Shown: one piece after another, positions 22,930 to 36,300 of the stretch
Layout: each line of letters starts with the position of its first letter
Position numbering within the stretch: the stretch's first letter is position 1
Assembly: GCF_036588685.1 (NCBI RefSeq)
Contig: NC_086382.1
Location: 61,584,987-61,648,986, forward strand
Reading direction: 5' to 3'
DNA length: 64,000 nucleotides
From: Mytilus trossulus
Lineage: Eukaryota > Mollusca > Bivalvia > Mytilida > Mytilidae
The notes under the pieces: generated by a model
What the model saw: the letters and a program-made list of their open reading frames with translations, nothing else
What the model was told of the DNA's origin: nothing
The model's database searches: none
Translations under genes and position numbers: made by a program

Positions 22930-25900
22930 ATTTTTGTTTGAGCCAGGTATGTTAAAAACTGTCTTTCCTCAAGTTACATCGTATTTTAATGTTTTCCCTA
23001 AGCTAATCCAATGTTTTTTTACTTCTTCAGATGCTGCACATGTATCTTATTTTAACACCTTGTCATAAATCCACAATAATAATGAAGTATATTAATATCT
23101 TTATCCTACTGTGTTAAAAAATCTACTAAAGTCAACACTTCAATGTTTTAACATTTCACAATTAGACGATAAAATACATATGATTTCACCGGTATACAAA
23201 CATCTAGTGGTAAAGGGCGGTAATAACGTAAAGAAGTGGACTTAGTGATGAATGGTCATCTGTCAAGCCTACGACACGACAACTTTCACTTTTACTGTAC
23301 AATTTTACAGTCTTGGCGTGTCATGTACAAAATACTGTGATACATGGAAATATATATTAGAGTAATGACAAATATAAAGTGTTACTACATGAGAATCAGT
23401 TTATCAGACAGAATGTGGCCACTTTTTATCCTAGTCATGATATTGATATTTGACCGTTTTGGGGATTTTTTTGGTGGAGTGTTGACAAAAATTTCATTGT
23501 TATCATACTACTCTCAAGGGAATTTATACTAAAATTTGGCAAAACGTTATTTTTTATATCTCATACATTACTAAGGTAGACACTATTAAATTGATTTATA
23601 GAATTTAAAAAAAAAGGGTATAAAACGATTCATAACTTCAATATGACAAAGAATTGCACATGGCAATATCAAATCACTGTGTTATGAAGTAAATGTAGTA
23701 ACTTTTTTATTGAAATATTGGAACTATCTACGATAAAAAAAAAACAAAAAAACTTCAGTAAATGACCCAATTAACAAGGGTCCAGCCCTATATTAGTCAT
23801 TGAAAATCAAACATGCAAAAAATCCCGTAGAATTTAGTCATAACAAAAGAACATGTGATGAACACACAAAACTGGTGTGCGAATATTCATACAAAAGTGG
23901 ATAAAGAACCTTCCTTCACCCCCATCATGGCTCTTCGAAAAATATATAAGAAAAAGAAAAAAAAAGGAAAATCCAGTACACGCATTTTTTTTAAAGACAC
24001 ATTATCGAAGCAATAGAATAAAACGGTATATAACTTTTGATTTAAAACACATCTGGTACACGTGTATTGTGTAACATTTTAAGTATAATGAACCGTATAA
24101 GGTGTGACTGAAGCAATCAATTATTGTAAAACATACTTTTCTAATTGATCGTCTTCATTCACTCCAAATATGTCTTACACTTCATCTCTTGAGATTTATT
24201 TCCACACAGACACATTTATTTTTAAACAAAAAATGTACTAGGAACTTGAATATGAAAGTCATAACATCTCGTGCAATCCTCTGTCTGTAATCACTAATTT
24301 GAAACAGCCGGATATATCAATCCCTTTCCAACTGACTTTAAAGTTTATCTTATGTTTTATAGTTTAACCAGTCCAAGGTAGGGGGATGATTGAGTGTTAT
24401 AAATATGTTTATTTTCGTCAACCTCTTTAAGCGCCTGTCCATATCCAGATACCTGAAACCCAGTAATCCAGTTATCTAGTAGTTATGTTGGTGTCAGTCA
24501 TTTATTTGTTTTTGTTCGTTGTATTATATTTCAGAATGTATTTTGAACGGGCCTCATACCAGAGCCTTTCGTGATAACACTGATATGCTATACGGGTATT
24601 GGTTTTTCTCATTGTTGAAGGACATATGTTTTTGTAACTCTTTACAACTTAGATTTTTATTGACATTTGTCTCACTGAAATTTTTCTTATCTTGATATTT
24701 CTACTGTTAATAAAATTCAATTCTGTACAGGTTGTTTAGGTTTGCGTTGTATTTATCATCTAGAATTTTCTATTCCTTATACTTTTTTATAAACTTTTGG
24801 GGTATGAATTTGTGCTTATCTTCCATTGGCATATATTACATGCAAATAAGCATGATTTTGTGTTTAAATAATATGAAAGTAATCCCAGTTAAGTGTCTAC
24901 TCAACTAGCTACAGCTGGTCTGGAAATTAACGTTATGTACACGTGTATAAATGAAATAGTTGGTTTCCTCTTTTGAATTGTTTGCTGCGGGTTTTCATTA
25001 AAAAAAAAAAAAGGACACATTTTATGTTTACGCTTCGATTATAATGATATGGTAGTAGGGAAAAAGGATCTGTATTTCCATTATCGTAACTGGGTTTTCA
25101 CCTCACTTTTCAGTATTGGTGTTTGCTTATAATAACGGCCTACGACGACCTCTTATTGTTCAAATTTGTACCCTTTGGCCGAAAAATATATATATAGTTG
25201 ACCTATTTGCAATAACGCCACGTCTGCTTATTATTTTATAATTCACAATGTAGAAGTGTGAATGAAGACATTTTTCTCTGCCATCACACAACATTCGGAC
25301 TCTGAACCTACGAGTAGGTGTTATTACTCCCAAATACCACGTTGTTAACGAAAAAATAGGAAATACCAGAGGATGATAAATCTCTTGACCCGTAATCCTT
25401 TAAGGACAAATGTTGTAAAGAGATTGCAATAAATTGTACAACTCACATTTGTTTTATATCTTTTGCAGAGCTCATTTTTCTCGTACAATTGATGCTGTCG
25501 AAAATTTGTATACGTGGATTATGTTTTTTATATGTACTTCCTTAAACTAGCGTATCAAGATATGATTTACAACGTGAATATAATTCAGTTTTCACAATAC
25601 TACTCCTTACCGGTAGAATCCAGCGGTTTTTTTTTTTCGCCTTCTGTTTTATGATCGATTGATTAACAACCAAAAGGGACATTTCTATAGGTTTGTGGGG
25701 ATTTTCTTGCTGGAACTAAAATAGTACAGCTTCAGTTTATAGAACAGAACAGTTGGAAAATATATTTAAGCTAATAGATCGTTCAGCTTATATTATGACT
25801 TGTATTCCTAATATTAAAACAAAATGTATATATCTGTTATGGTATTATACATTAAATTGTTGACAGCGCTGAGGTAAAATATAGCATGTAATTGATAAAA

Positions 25901-26389
25901 AAGAATTCTAATAAAAATGCAGATGGCAATTAGAGGACACATATCTAAAACAACGACGCAGAATGTACGAACAAATAAGAAAAGACATACACGAACACCC
26001 AACTCTTTAATCTTATCAATGTTAAGGGCAATACAAACATAACTTTAAACAGAGAGTGATACCAGATTATCCAGAATACAAAGTTTTTTTCTGCCACCCA
26101 CCATATGCCAAATGGTCAAACATCGAAAATTTTTCAAATTAGGTAGGAGTCAATACCGGTTTTAACAAATACCACCCACAGGCTAATTCTGGTTCATAAA
26201 AAGGCAGATTATAAGATGCATAAACTGATAAACAATTGGTGTACATCAGAAATAGAGTGACTACAAATTGGTGAGATATCATTGCTGGTCCTCCAGCATT
26301 CAAATGCATTCTGTTTTCGTTTGTTGTCATACAATTTTTTTTGACAAAATATTTACAAATGTTAAGTCTTAGATGCATGATTTTTTTAT
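22930..26389. other. Intergenic region upstream of gene A
   Basis: AT-rich, presumably including the gene A promoter. I see no exon. A degraded M1 piece (atgctatacgggtattggtt, tctcattgttgaaggacata) lies at 24535-24640. A poly-A run lies near 25000 and a poly-T run near 25628. Short ORFs here have no recognisable relatives. Confidence 0.4.
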
Positions 26390-26905
26390 TAGTTGTTAGT
26401 GGCTTTGAACTAGCTTTCAGATAACTGCGAGTACTCTCAGATCTGTTCCTTTTGTCTTTTTGTTGTCGGGATGTACAAGTACCTGGCCACGTCCATTTGT
26501 ATTGCATCTGATGAGTTCAGCCTTTTTCAACTGATTTTTATAGTTCGTTCTTATGTTGTACTGTTACACCACTGATGCAGGTTAGGAGGAGGGTTGCAAT
26601 CCCGCCACATGTATGGTATGTGCCTGTCCCAGTCAGGAGCCTGTAATTCAGTGGTTGTCGTTTGTTTATGTGTTACATATTTGTTTTTTGTTCATTTTTT
26701 ATACAAATAAGGCCGTTAGTGTTCTCTTTTGAATTGTTTTACATCGTCATATCGGGGCCTTTTATAGCTGAGTGCGCTATTGGCTTTGCTCATTGTTGAA
26801 GGCCGTATGGTGACCTATAGTTGTTAATGTCAATGTCACTTTGGTCTCTTGTGGATAGTTGTGTCATTGGTAATCATACCACATCTTCTTTTTTATATGT
26901 TTAGT
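26390..26905 (+). repeat. Dispersed repeat M1, best-preserved copy in the window
   Basis: Contains gcgagtactctcagatctgt, gtacaagtacctggccacgt, gccacatgtatggtatgtgc and gtgcctgtcccagtcaggag, and ends catacc acatcttctt. Reverse-oriented relatives lie at 21690-22300 and 47740-48210, with many tails elsewhere. It is non-coding; the minus-strand ORF at 26139-26507 is partly derived from it. Confidence 0.75.
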
Positions 26906-27414
26906 TTTTTAGTATTTGGATTTCATGGAACACTTGAAAATAATCGATATATGAGTCATATATATCTGTGTGCCGAACTGATGTTTGATTTATTGATTCG
27001 TGGCATCCTATTGTGTTTGTGTTTTTTTATTTTTGTTAAAAAGCTTTCAATTTTATAAATCGACTAGGTCGTCATTAAATGAGAAAAGTACGTCTTGCGA
27101 TTCATTAGTATGTTCATTTTAGTTCCATAGTCTTGTAGCTCTGACTTGCTGCCATTGACACTTTTAAAGCTCGTCTTTTGAACCAAAACATTTTTATATT
27201 TCAAACGTTCAACATTTAACAACAACCATAAGTTATGTTAAATTTTGTTTATGCAAAAATGTTTTGGCTTATTTTATCTGAACACGAAGAAAAATATAAA
27301 ATGGCTTTTGATTTGTTATATCTGATTTATCACAACTGCTATAGTTAACTTCACATCATCATAAGCGTTAACATTCTTGTTTCTTTTTTTAATCATTATA
27401 TGAAACATATAAAA

Positions 27415-27450
27415 ATAAGAAAGATGTGGCATTCCAAATGAGACAACATT
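27415..27450 (-). repeat. M1 tail fragment
   Basis: gatgtggcattccaaatgag followed by acaac matches the reverse complement of the M1 3' end. Confidence 0.5.
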
Positions 27451-27626
27451 ACAACTGAGACAAAAAATGACACAGAAATTAACAACTCTGTTTTTCGAAA
27501 TACAATAACATAAACAGTATATCGTCAATAAAATTAACCTTAATCTAATAGGTATCGCAATCAGTCGCAAAAACTTTCTGACACTTCTTTTTCTGAATTC
27601 GATAATTAACCATTTGAATCTTCGCC

Positions 27627-27690
27627 TGCATCTTCGCTAGCCAAGGGTTACGATCCACTCCCGCGTAACCCTTGGCTAGCAAAGATGCAT
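27627..27690. repeat. Palindromic hairpin element
   Basis: Arms tgcatcttcgctagccaagg + gttacg and the reverse complement of cgtaac + ccttggctagcaaagatgca are separated by about 11 bp. One mismatch in roughly 26 bp. A related diverged unit occurs at 47503-47605. Confidence 0.8.
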
Positions 27691-27699
27691 TGCCTGTTG

Positions 27700-30346
27700 T
27701 ATTTTCTAAAGTCTGGCCATATTACGAGTTGTTCTTATATCAGTTCATACAACTGCAATATGCCTGGTAGAAACGAAAAAGTAATTCTCAAATATATTTT
27801 ATTTTTCGCTATTTCAGGAAATGATGCATACAAAAAATGCTATCACAATTTTACACGTGCTAAACCCATACAGTCGCATTTTAGCAATATTCCTGAATCA
27901 ACCAGAAACATTGCAAGGATCATCAAAATGTTTACATTTATTGCATAATTTTGTGTTGTTGATAGTTTTCGCATAGAAGTCAGCAAGTGCATTTAAACGG
28001 GAGTATAAGTTGTAACTTTGTAGGCGGCTTGTCATGGATTAGTGTCTTTAGAACGATTATCGTATGTCCATATTTATATACTCAGAATCAGAGAGCAATA
28101 GACAACTAATTCTCACAAAGACATGCAGGTGGCACACTTAAAAAATTGAAAGCCAGTTGAATAAAGCTTGTAAGAAATTGCGTAGTATGATAGTCCAATT
28201 ATTACGTGGTTCGTGAAATAATAGCTTTGTTTTAATAAATATGTTAGCATAGTTTGTTTAAATTTATTATTTTAATGTTTTAAAACAACCACAACCGTGT
28301 TGGCATTAACAACCTTTTAAAACTGTATGACCCACTGTTAGAGATGTTATGTAGAGATATTTGAAATACTTGCACGTAAGATACCACTGTGAACTTTAAA
28401 TCCTCTCTTAACAATGGTTTTTATAAAAAAAATCATAAATATTGAAAAATGTACATTTCTCTCTTGCATTCTTTTGAGTTCTTGTGTGTATGTATATATG
28501 GGTGTTTGTGTGTATGTTAAGTGTTTACCCTCCTTTCGCTTTGATTGATATGTATGTGCTGTTAAAATGAACATGTGCGTGATTGTTTGTTCCTTTTTTC
28601 TGTAAAAACAAATAAATGAAATAAGAAAGAAAGAATTGCATTTATCAAATGATATATGTGTACATAGCAATATTATTAATACAAAACAATAACTCATCAT
28701 ACATTATAAGACTAGGACAAACCATGTTTCATAGTTACAAAAATTGTGGTATATGACACATATTCGTAACAACCTATAAAAACTCGTATATAATTGAACA
28801 TTTAACATAAATAACAAAAACAAATATATGTTGTGTAAGTTATAATGTGTATACACGATATGCGGTCGATGTGTAATTCAATGTAAAACCATAAATAGCC
28901 TTTAAACCACAAATACTGCTTTGTAAAACATTAACAATTATAGATTAATGCTGTTTTGGTTCATGACTATAATCAATCCGGTGTTGATACATATAATATA
29001 TTAATGCTATGAATAACGAAAATATATTAAAAATGCCACAACAGACAAATGTAATGCTGTTTTTTTTCACTTTGATTTGCAGTTTAAAAGATTCAGAAGA
29101 AATTTATCTTCTCGAGTCATCTTATTGAGTACAAATTAGACATTATGTAAATATTCTTAAAAAATATTCAGACACCATTTATACAATAGGCAACATTAAT
29201 GCTGATTGATGAAAAGAACTTTATCACATTGATAACAAAAATACATGTTTTTAAAAAAATAGGTTCTATAATAAAGGAGATTTTTTATTTCTTAAAAGAC
29301 GAAGCTCGTGATCCAATTTTCGATTAGAACTAGAACAACAAATGCATTTCATATCTTCAGAGACATATATATATATATATATGTATATGTCTACAATTTG
29401 TCTCTGATATCACACACTGGGCAAGGTGAGGCAACTCTTATCTGAAGATTACGTAACAGACTTTGACAAAATTGAAAAGTATTTCTATCAGATTCGAAAT
29501 TATTGATATTTAAATACACGATAGTTTTTCTGTGAACAATTTTGCTTGTCGCGAATTATTCAGTGACCAATCAGAAAAGTAAGAAATCGTACACATTATC
29601 GTAAAATCAGTCTCAATGATAACACCATAAATTATAGTTCAATCCAGAGTTCTCTTAAACGTTGTAGTCTCAAGGTTTTGACCACAAACAATTTTGCAAT
29701 GACAGACACAACTTTGTTATTTTACAACAGAAATAAAAGGAAGGACCAGCAGCTCGTTTTCAATGACCACCGCACGGGATTTTCTTTTTTTTACGTTTTA
29801 ATTCAATGTAATAAAAAACCTTTTATTATTATATCTAAGACTCCTTATTCCTGAGATTGCACTTTTCCCTAAAACAGTCTGGATCCGTCCTGGAAATGGT
29901 TCCATCATCGTGTTATAAAAGAATTTGGATCTGAAATTTATGACCGTTAAACTGTGTGCTATTTACCGGCTCTGCACGTTATATTTCACCAAGAGGTCGC
30001 TACTGTAATGTGCGTATTCTCGAAATAAATTGTTTTAAATATATCTATGATGTAAAAAAAATGGAAATTAAGGAAATATTTGATTTCTGGAAAACTTGGC
30101 AAATACTGATTTTCTAATGCGACTTAATTGTTGGCATTTACAGTCGTTAAAAAATATTCGCCAAAAAAAGTTAAGTGATTCATTAAATTTTAGGCCTAAA
30201 ATGCTACTAGGATTTTTTCTATTGAAATTAATTGATGGGACTGTTAATACTTAAACAATGAGTATGAAACGATGTTGGTTATGATATTGTTGTAGGATGA
30301 GCATAATTTATAATGGCACATATCAGAAATAAATTACAAAAATTTA
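27700..30346. other. Intergenic region downstream of gene B
   Basis: AT-rich with an (AT)n tract near 29367-29382. I see no coding exon, structured RNA or recognisable mobile element. The ORFs at 27685-27948 and 28347-28700 are low-complexity and match no family. Confidence 0.4.
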
Positions 30347-33300
30347 TCATAAATGCGTCCACAATTCACCATCAATTTTTGTTGATTCGGGTAATCTGTA
30401 GGAATCCTCAGAATCATCATCTGAAGGAATTTCTTGCATCATAGAGTCTCTATCGGAACGATCCGATTTTCCGGTAAGCGATATATCATCATATAATGGA
30501 TTTACATATGTGTCTTTTTCTCTGTTTTTAATTTCAGTTGAAGCCTTTTCCACTAGTGTATTACTATGAGGTAATGTATCTTCATTGCAGCCACAGCCAT
30601 TACGCCTAATAGGAGACAAAACATAGCCATGATACTTATAAAAAAAAAAAAAAAAGACAGTCATGTTTATTTTTATGGTAATTATAAATATTTATAACAA
30701 CGTACTACATTAAAAGTTCGTTTCTTTATGTCTTCCCTACAAATAAAAGTTCAAAAGCCTGTTTTTACAAAGTCACATGTCTATATGCAAAAAGAACAGA
30801 AAAAAAGACGATATTCAAATTCCAAATAAAGTTTGATAAATCTGAACATTCGAAAACTATATATATGATGCTCGAGATCGACTCTTGTATGTTCGAACAT
30901 GGAATACAGCCCATAAAAGATGATTTGATAGTGTAGGCCAAAGATGCTGAAATAACATTACTTTCGTCAAGGTTACATTCCGGTATCTGAGGAAGGTATT
31001 ATTCAATGGTCAGATTCAAAATTGCCGTTCATTCTTTTTTTTTTTATCTGAATGTTGATTTTAAATGTTTTAACTTTTTGTAACTTTCATTTACATGTAG
31101 ATGTATTTTCCTCCTAGAACAAATACTCAGATTCTTAATAAATAATTTCAATTCATTAAATTTACTATAATTGACTATGTGCGCTGTGCTTAAACACGAA
31201 CCAATGACATCAACACACAAATAATAATAAAATATTTGATTAAACGTGTCTTAAATGTGCAGAAGTGAATTGTCTCCCATATCTGTAGCAAATATGAATG
31301 GAACCACCTCATCCGCTTAATAAATATTATCTGCACAAATTGAGCCCGAGTTTGCCTGTTCCAATACCAAATTATTGAAAATTGTGTATATGCATATATG
31401 TATAAGTAAGCAGATAATAAAAGACTACATTTGCTATTAGTTATTAAATTTTCACAATCTTGAATAATATACAGATCTCGAGCCCAAGCTTTTCTTACGA
31501 CATTACCGCGTTTTACTCTCTGTTCTGAAAATTATTACATTTAAGCCACTGCAATTTCAGCTTTCAAATTTTTTAAGGTGGTTAATGATTCTATAAAACT
31601 AGAGGATCCCGAAAAGTTTTTAAAACATCAGTAGAACGTTGTAAGCAAAGCTGGGACACAGGTCCGTTATTCAATCAGATTGTAATATTTAAGCTTATTT
31701 TTAAAATCTTATATTATTGTATAGCAATATAATATTTCCCACAGAAAGTAACCAAAAGTTAGCGTGCAATAAATTCCAATATTGCACTAGTGCAATAAGT
31801 CTTCAAAAATTAATGACGTCATTAACGTCAAAATCTAGTTTAAACCATTTTTTACTTTTTAATATTATATTGCTATACAATAAAAGGGTTATTGCATGAA
31901 TATTGGGGAATATTGTCCCTCGTAGAAAATATATTGCACTCGCAAGCTCGTGCAATATAAGATTCTACTCGGGACAATATTCCCCAATATTCATGCAATA
32001 ACCCTATATTATGTTTCAAATAGTATGCATGACCCATTTTATTCATATTTGTACTGAAAAGGCATACGCAGGCTGTTTACATGTAATACACATGCTACAG
32101 ACAAAATATACATGCTTCACACAACAGAAAAATACGTAATGACCGACCAAAGAAAATTTACCACTGAAAACTTGTGTTTTCCTGTTTTGTTTCTCCTAGA
32201 AATTGTAATAAAATGATAAATACACTTGATTAAATCGATAATAATGTTTGCGCTTTTGTACAAAAACAGACTTATAATATTATATGTTGCACCAAGTCGC
32301 TCTATTCACAGGCACAATTTAAAAGAACTCGTGTATACCATGACTAAATATCAGACTGCATGTATTTTATGTTTAAACCTTCAGTGAAAAGAAAAAAAGT
32401 AGGTATGTACCTGTCCCCAGTAAGGAACTCGTTGTTGTTGTGTTTTATATTTAATTTCGTTCTCTTATTTTTTTTTTAACATAAATTAGGTTGGTTAGTT
32501 TTGTCGTTTTACATTTGTCATTTCGGTGTCTTTTATAGCCGACTATCCGAATATGGCTTTGTTCATTGTTGAAGGTCGTACGGTGACATATAGTTGTGAA
32601 TCGTTTTGATTATGTGAACGCATTGCTATTTGAACTCCCAGCAACATCTATTCAAAGCCTACAGCGAGTCCAAAACGCAGCATCCATTGTCATTACAGGG
32701 AAGAGGAAGTACGACCACATAGCACCAATCCTCAAGTCTCTCCATTGGCTGCACGTAACATATCGATGCCAATATAAACTTCTTATGTATGTGTTCAATG
32801 CTTTGCAGGAAAACCGATGCGAGCACTTAGATCTTAAAATGCCAAGATCTTAACAATGCCAGTCCCACGTTTGAGAACTAAAACATATGGGGAATGAAGA
32901 TTCGACAAAGCGGCAGCCGTTCTGTTTGTTTTAGGATTTTATAACATGGGCTTTCAAATTTTTATTGTCGATACTTATATATGTGAATGGATATATGTTG
33001 TTAAGCGCTTAGGGTAATTTTAATATTATATATAAATGCGCTGTTATAAATACTGTACTGTATAATAATAATTTCTGTGTCATTTGGGCTCTGGTGAAGA
33101 GTTGTCTCATTGGCATTCATACCACATCTTTTTTTTTTTATAGTATTAAGCAAGCATGATAGATGAAACAAATTTTCCATACTCTGCATAGAACATAAGC
33201 AAAAATATAAATATGGCGGATGTAGTGATTGCATACAATGACTGAATATATAATATTTGGGAACATAATTAAGTAAATGCTGCGCCCACGTTGCTGATTT

Positions 33301-36300
33301 TGAACACGTTCTCAGTTTACAAATACTTGAAGTTTGTACTACAAGTATGTATAAAAAGGACAACTTGTACACAGCATATATGATCATATATACATTTTAG
33401 GTTATTGGGAAATATAATGTATTTGATAGTTAGTAGTTTGTTTTTTTAAACTATTTCTTTTAATCTAAGGGTACTACAAAAATGTATAAACACTTCCTCA
33501 TAATATCATTTTACATGTACTAACTAAGGGTATATGTAAAATACCTATACACATTTTTTTTACTGCTCACTAAATTACATAAATAAAAAAAACATGCAAT
33601 TACTGTAAAATTTAGGTCCCTTTTCTGCTTAGAAGTTCTAAAAATAAAATAAAGACGTTCTGACGTTCAATCTGGGAATAGTATATCTAACCTAATATAT
33701 TATGTATATGGTCCTGGTTCAATACACTGATTTATTAAAGCTTTGGTTGCAATGGTCAAGACTTGTGTTTAACTTGGTATTTGACCATGTAGTTGTTTTA
33801 GTTCTGCAAAATTTATTTCATGTACTTTATTCAATTAAGATAAGTTTTTCAGCAATTTTAGGGCATTGAATGGATAATCAGACCAGAACTTTTCTACAGA
33901 AAATGATTACAATGTATTAGGCTGGAACAACTACTTAAATACATGGTTTCTGATAAAAAGAAAAACAAAGATAGCGAAAATTATAATCAAAACAATTGGA
34001 AAGGCAATAATGATATAATCAAATATAGATTAAAATGTTTATGTAGACTCTGAATGAATTATACCTTATTCCGACAACCACACGAATAACTTACCTTAAT
34101 CCGACAACTATACAAATAATCACTAGAATGATGATCAACCCACCAACGCTGGCAACAGGAGCTACGACTTCAACTGCAAAAATAGCATATACCATATACA
34201 CATTAATAATTGGATTTCTGAGTAAGAAATTTCATGGTAATTGATGGGCGTCAAAAAACTGCACACTAAATGAACCATTTCAATAACGATGGTTATAGAA
34301 TACACTTGTTGGTGCACTTCAAACTTACATAAATAAACTAAATAGAATATATCTACTTGGTATTGAATTATATATTTGGGATGTCTAATCATTGAAAATA
34401 CAATAAATATGATTTAAATGAAGAAAAAAAAAGATAATCAACATTACTTAAATATGTATATTTTATTATCATAGGTTAATATTTTCGTTTATCAAAATAT
34501 GTACATAAAGCACGATTCATAAAAAATGATTCTTTTTAGAAATATTCAATTGTTCATTCTTTATTGAACGTAAATCTAAATCAAACTGTAATGGTCAGTT
34601 TAAATGGCACACATTTCTATAGTACAGTTAATAATCTTACTTGGAAAGTCATCATCTTTAGAGCTACCAGTAACCCCATGCTTGTTTGTTGTTTGTCGTG
34701 GTGTTGATTGTGATGTCTGTGTTGATCGTTCATCGTTCGTGCTTCGTTTTGCTGGGGAGGTTAGTTGGATGGCAACTGTAGTTTCGTCTATTTTCAATTC
34801 TTCAGTTGACAATTTATTAGCTTTTGCAGAAATCCCATGTTCAGTTGTACTTTCAGTTTTTTGTAACTTACTAGTAGTTTTAATTGAAGTTGAAGTTGAT
34901 GCTGCTGAAGTTGAAGCTTCTGAAGCTGATACTGTTGAAGTTGATTGTGTTGAAGTTGTTGATTGATTTGATGTTGAAGTTGGTGCAGTTTTAGTTGTTT
35001 GTTTGATTACTACCGGAGTCGTGGTTTCAATGGCGGTAGTATCAGCCATTGTTGTTAATTTTGTTGATAATTTTTCAGTTTGCGACGTGACATCACCATC
35101 AGTTGACATCATCTTCATTGTTGTCGGATGTTTTTCGTCCATTGACGACGATGTTGAATAATCTTTTGAACTAGTTTCTGGTAATTTAGAAGACATATCT
35201 GTTGATAAAATTTCATCGAGTATAGCTGTCGTTGTTGGTGTGCTTGTATTATCTTCAACGTTGGCTTTAGTTGTCGATGATGTTTTCAAAACTGTTGTTG
35301 TTGTAAAGATCGATGGATTCGTTTCAGTTGTTGGGGCATTTGAAAAAATGACCGCTTCTGTTGTAGACGAAATGAGTGGATTCGATGATGTAAAGCTATC
35401 AGTTATTTTTTGCAAAATTGTGGACGATAAAGTCGATGTTGAACGTAATTCTGTCCGAATTGAAGATGTGGTAGATGGTTGTGTTAAAACAGTTGTTGTG
35501 GTTGCTGTTGTTGTTGATGGAGTCGGTGGAACAGGGACATTTTCCCCGTTACACTTCACTGCTAGAGTTGCTGTCGGATCTAAAATGATAACAAAACAAT
35601 ATTTTATTTAGTTAGCATTGTCATGAAAATTACATACTAAAGCATTTTTTGTCGATTTCTTTGTTTCAGAGATATTCCGACACCCTGATTGATTTTATGA
35701 TTGGAACATGATACTTTACACTTTTCGCTTAAGAGTTAAGATTCTCAGTCAACGGTAAACCTCATAAACCTCATAAAGAATATACGAAACACGAGTTGAT
35801 GGATCCTTTAAATACTTATAACTCTATAAGAATATGTTCTTTCTTAATCATAGAAATCTTCATCCCAAACTAAGATGGTACAAACAGTGTATATAATATC
35901 ATCAATAAATACATTTTTATGATAGGAAGAAAACTTACATAAAATGTGAATATATGTCAAATCTTCTATGATGACACAACTTGACTGTGAGATTGTTAGT
36001 TTTGATTTGCAGTAAGTACTATCTTAGTTAATTAAAATTTCATTAATAAAGATAGAAGAAAAGTGTCGTTTGAAATGTTTTATGAATAAATATGTGTACA
36101 CAAATTCTAAAATAATACTGATTTCTCATTTTGCGCTATGGTTGTGCAGCATTCATCCAACGATGTAAAAAAAAAAACTAACTGAAATGAGTTTTCATTA
36201 CCTGAAAACTGAAGCTTCATACAATATCGGGTATCTTCAGGTGACGATTCTTTCTTCAAGTCGATGAGAACATTGTCTCCGTTATTAACTGATATACTAC

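Larger units (their letters stand above)
30606..34094. other. Gene B intron 5 (3.5 kb)
   Basis: Holds two adjacent palindromic elements (31714-32005) and an M1 copy split by a LINE fragment (32395-33145). The rest is AT-rich with no recognisable feature. Confidence 0.45.

Noticed and set aside
26139-26507. 122-codon minus-strand ORF
   Set aside because: Largely inside the dispersed repeat M1, with no protein similarity and no splice context.
26500-26530. Hammerhead ribozyme at ctgatgagttcag
   Set aside because: CTGATGA is present, but no GAAA, no stem II hairpin and no NUH follow; it belongs to the M1 repeat.
28347-28700. 117-codon minus-strand ORF
   Set aside because: Low-complexity composition and no recognisable domain; probably chance in AT-rich DNA.
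34604-35611. Plus-strand ORFs of 120 and 123 codons rich in Val/Glu/Asp
   Set aside because: Antisense shadow of the gene B Ser/Thr-rich exon.
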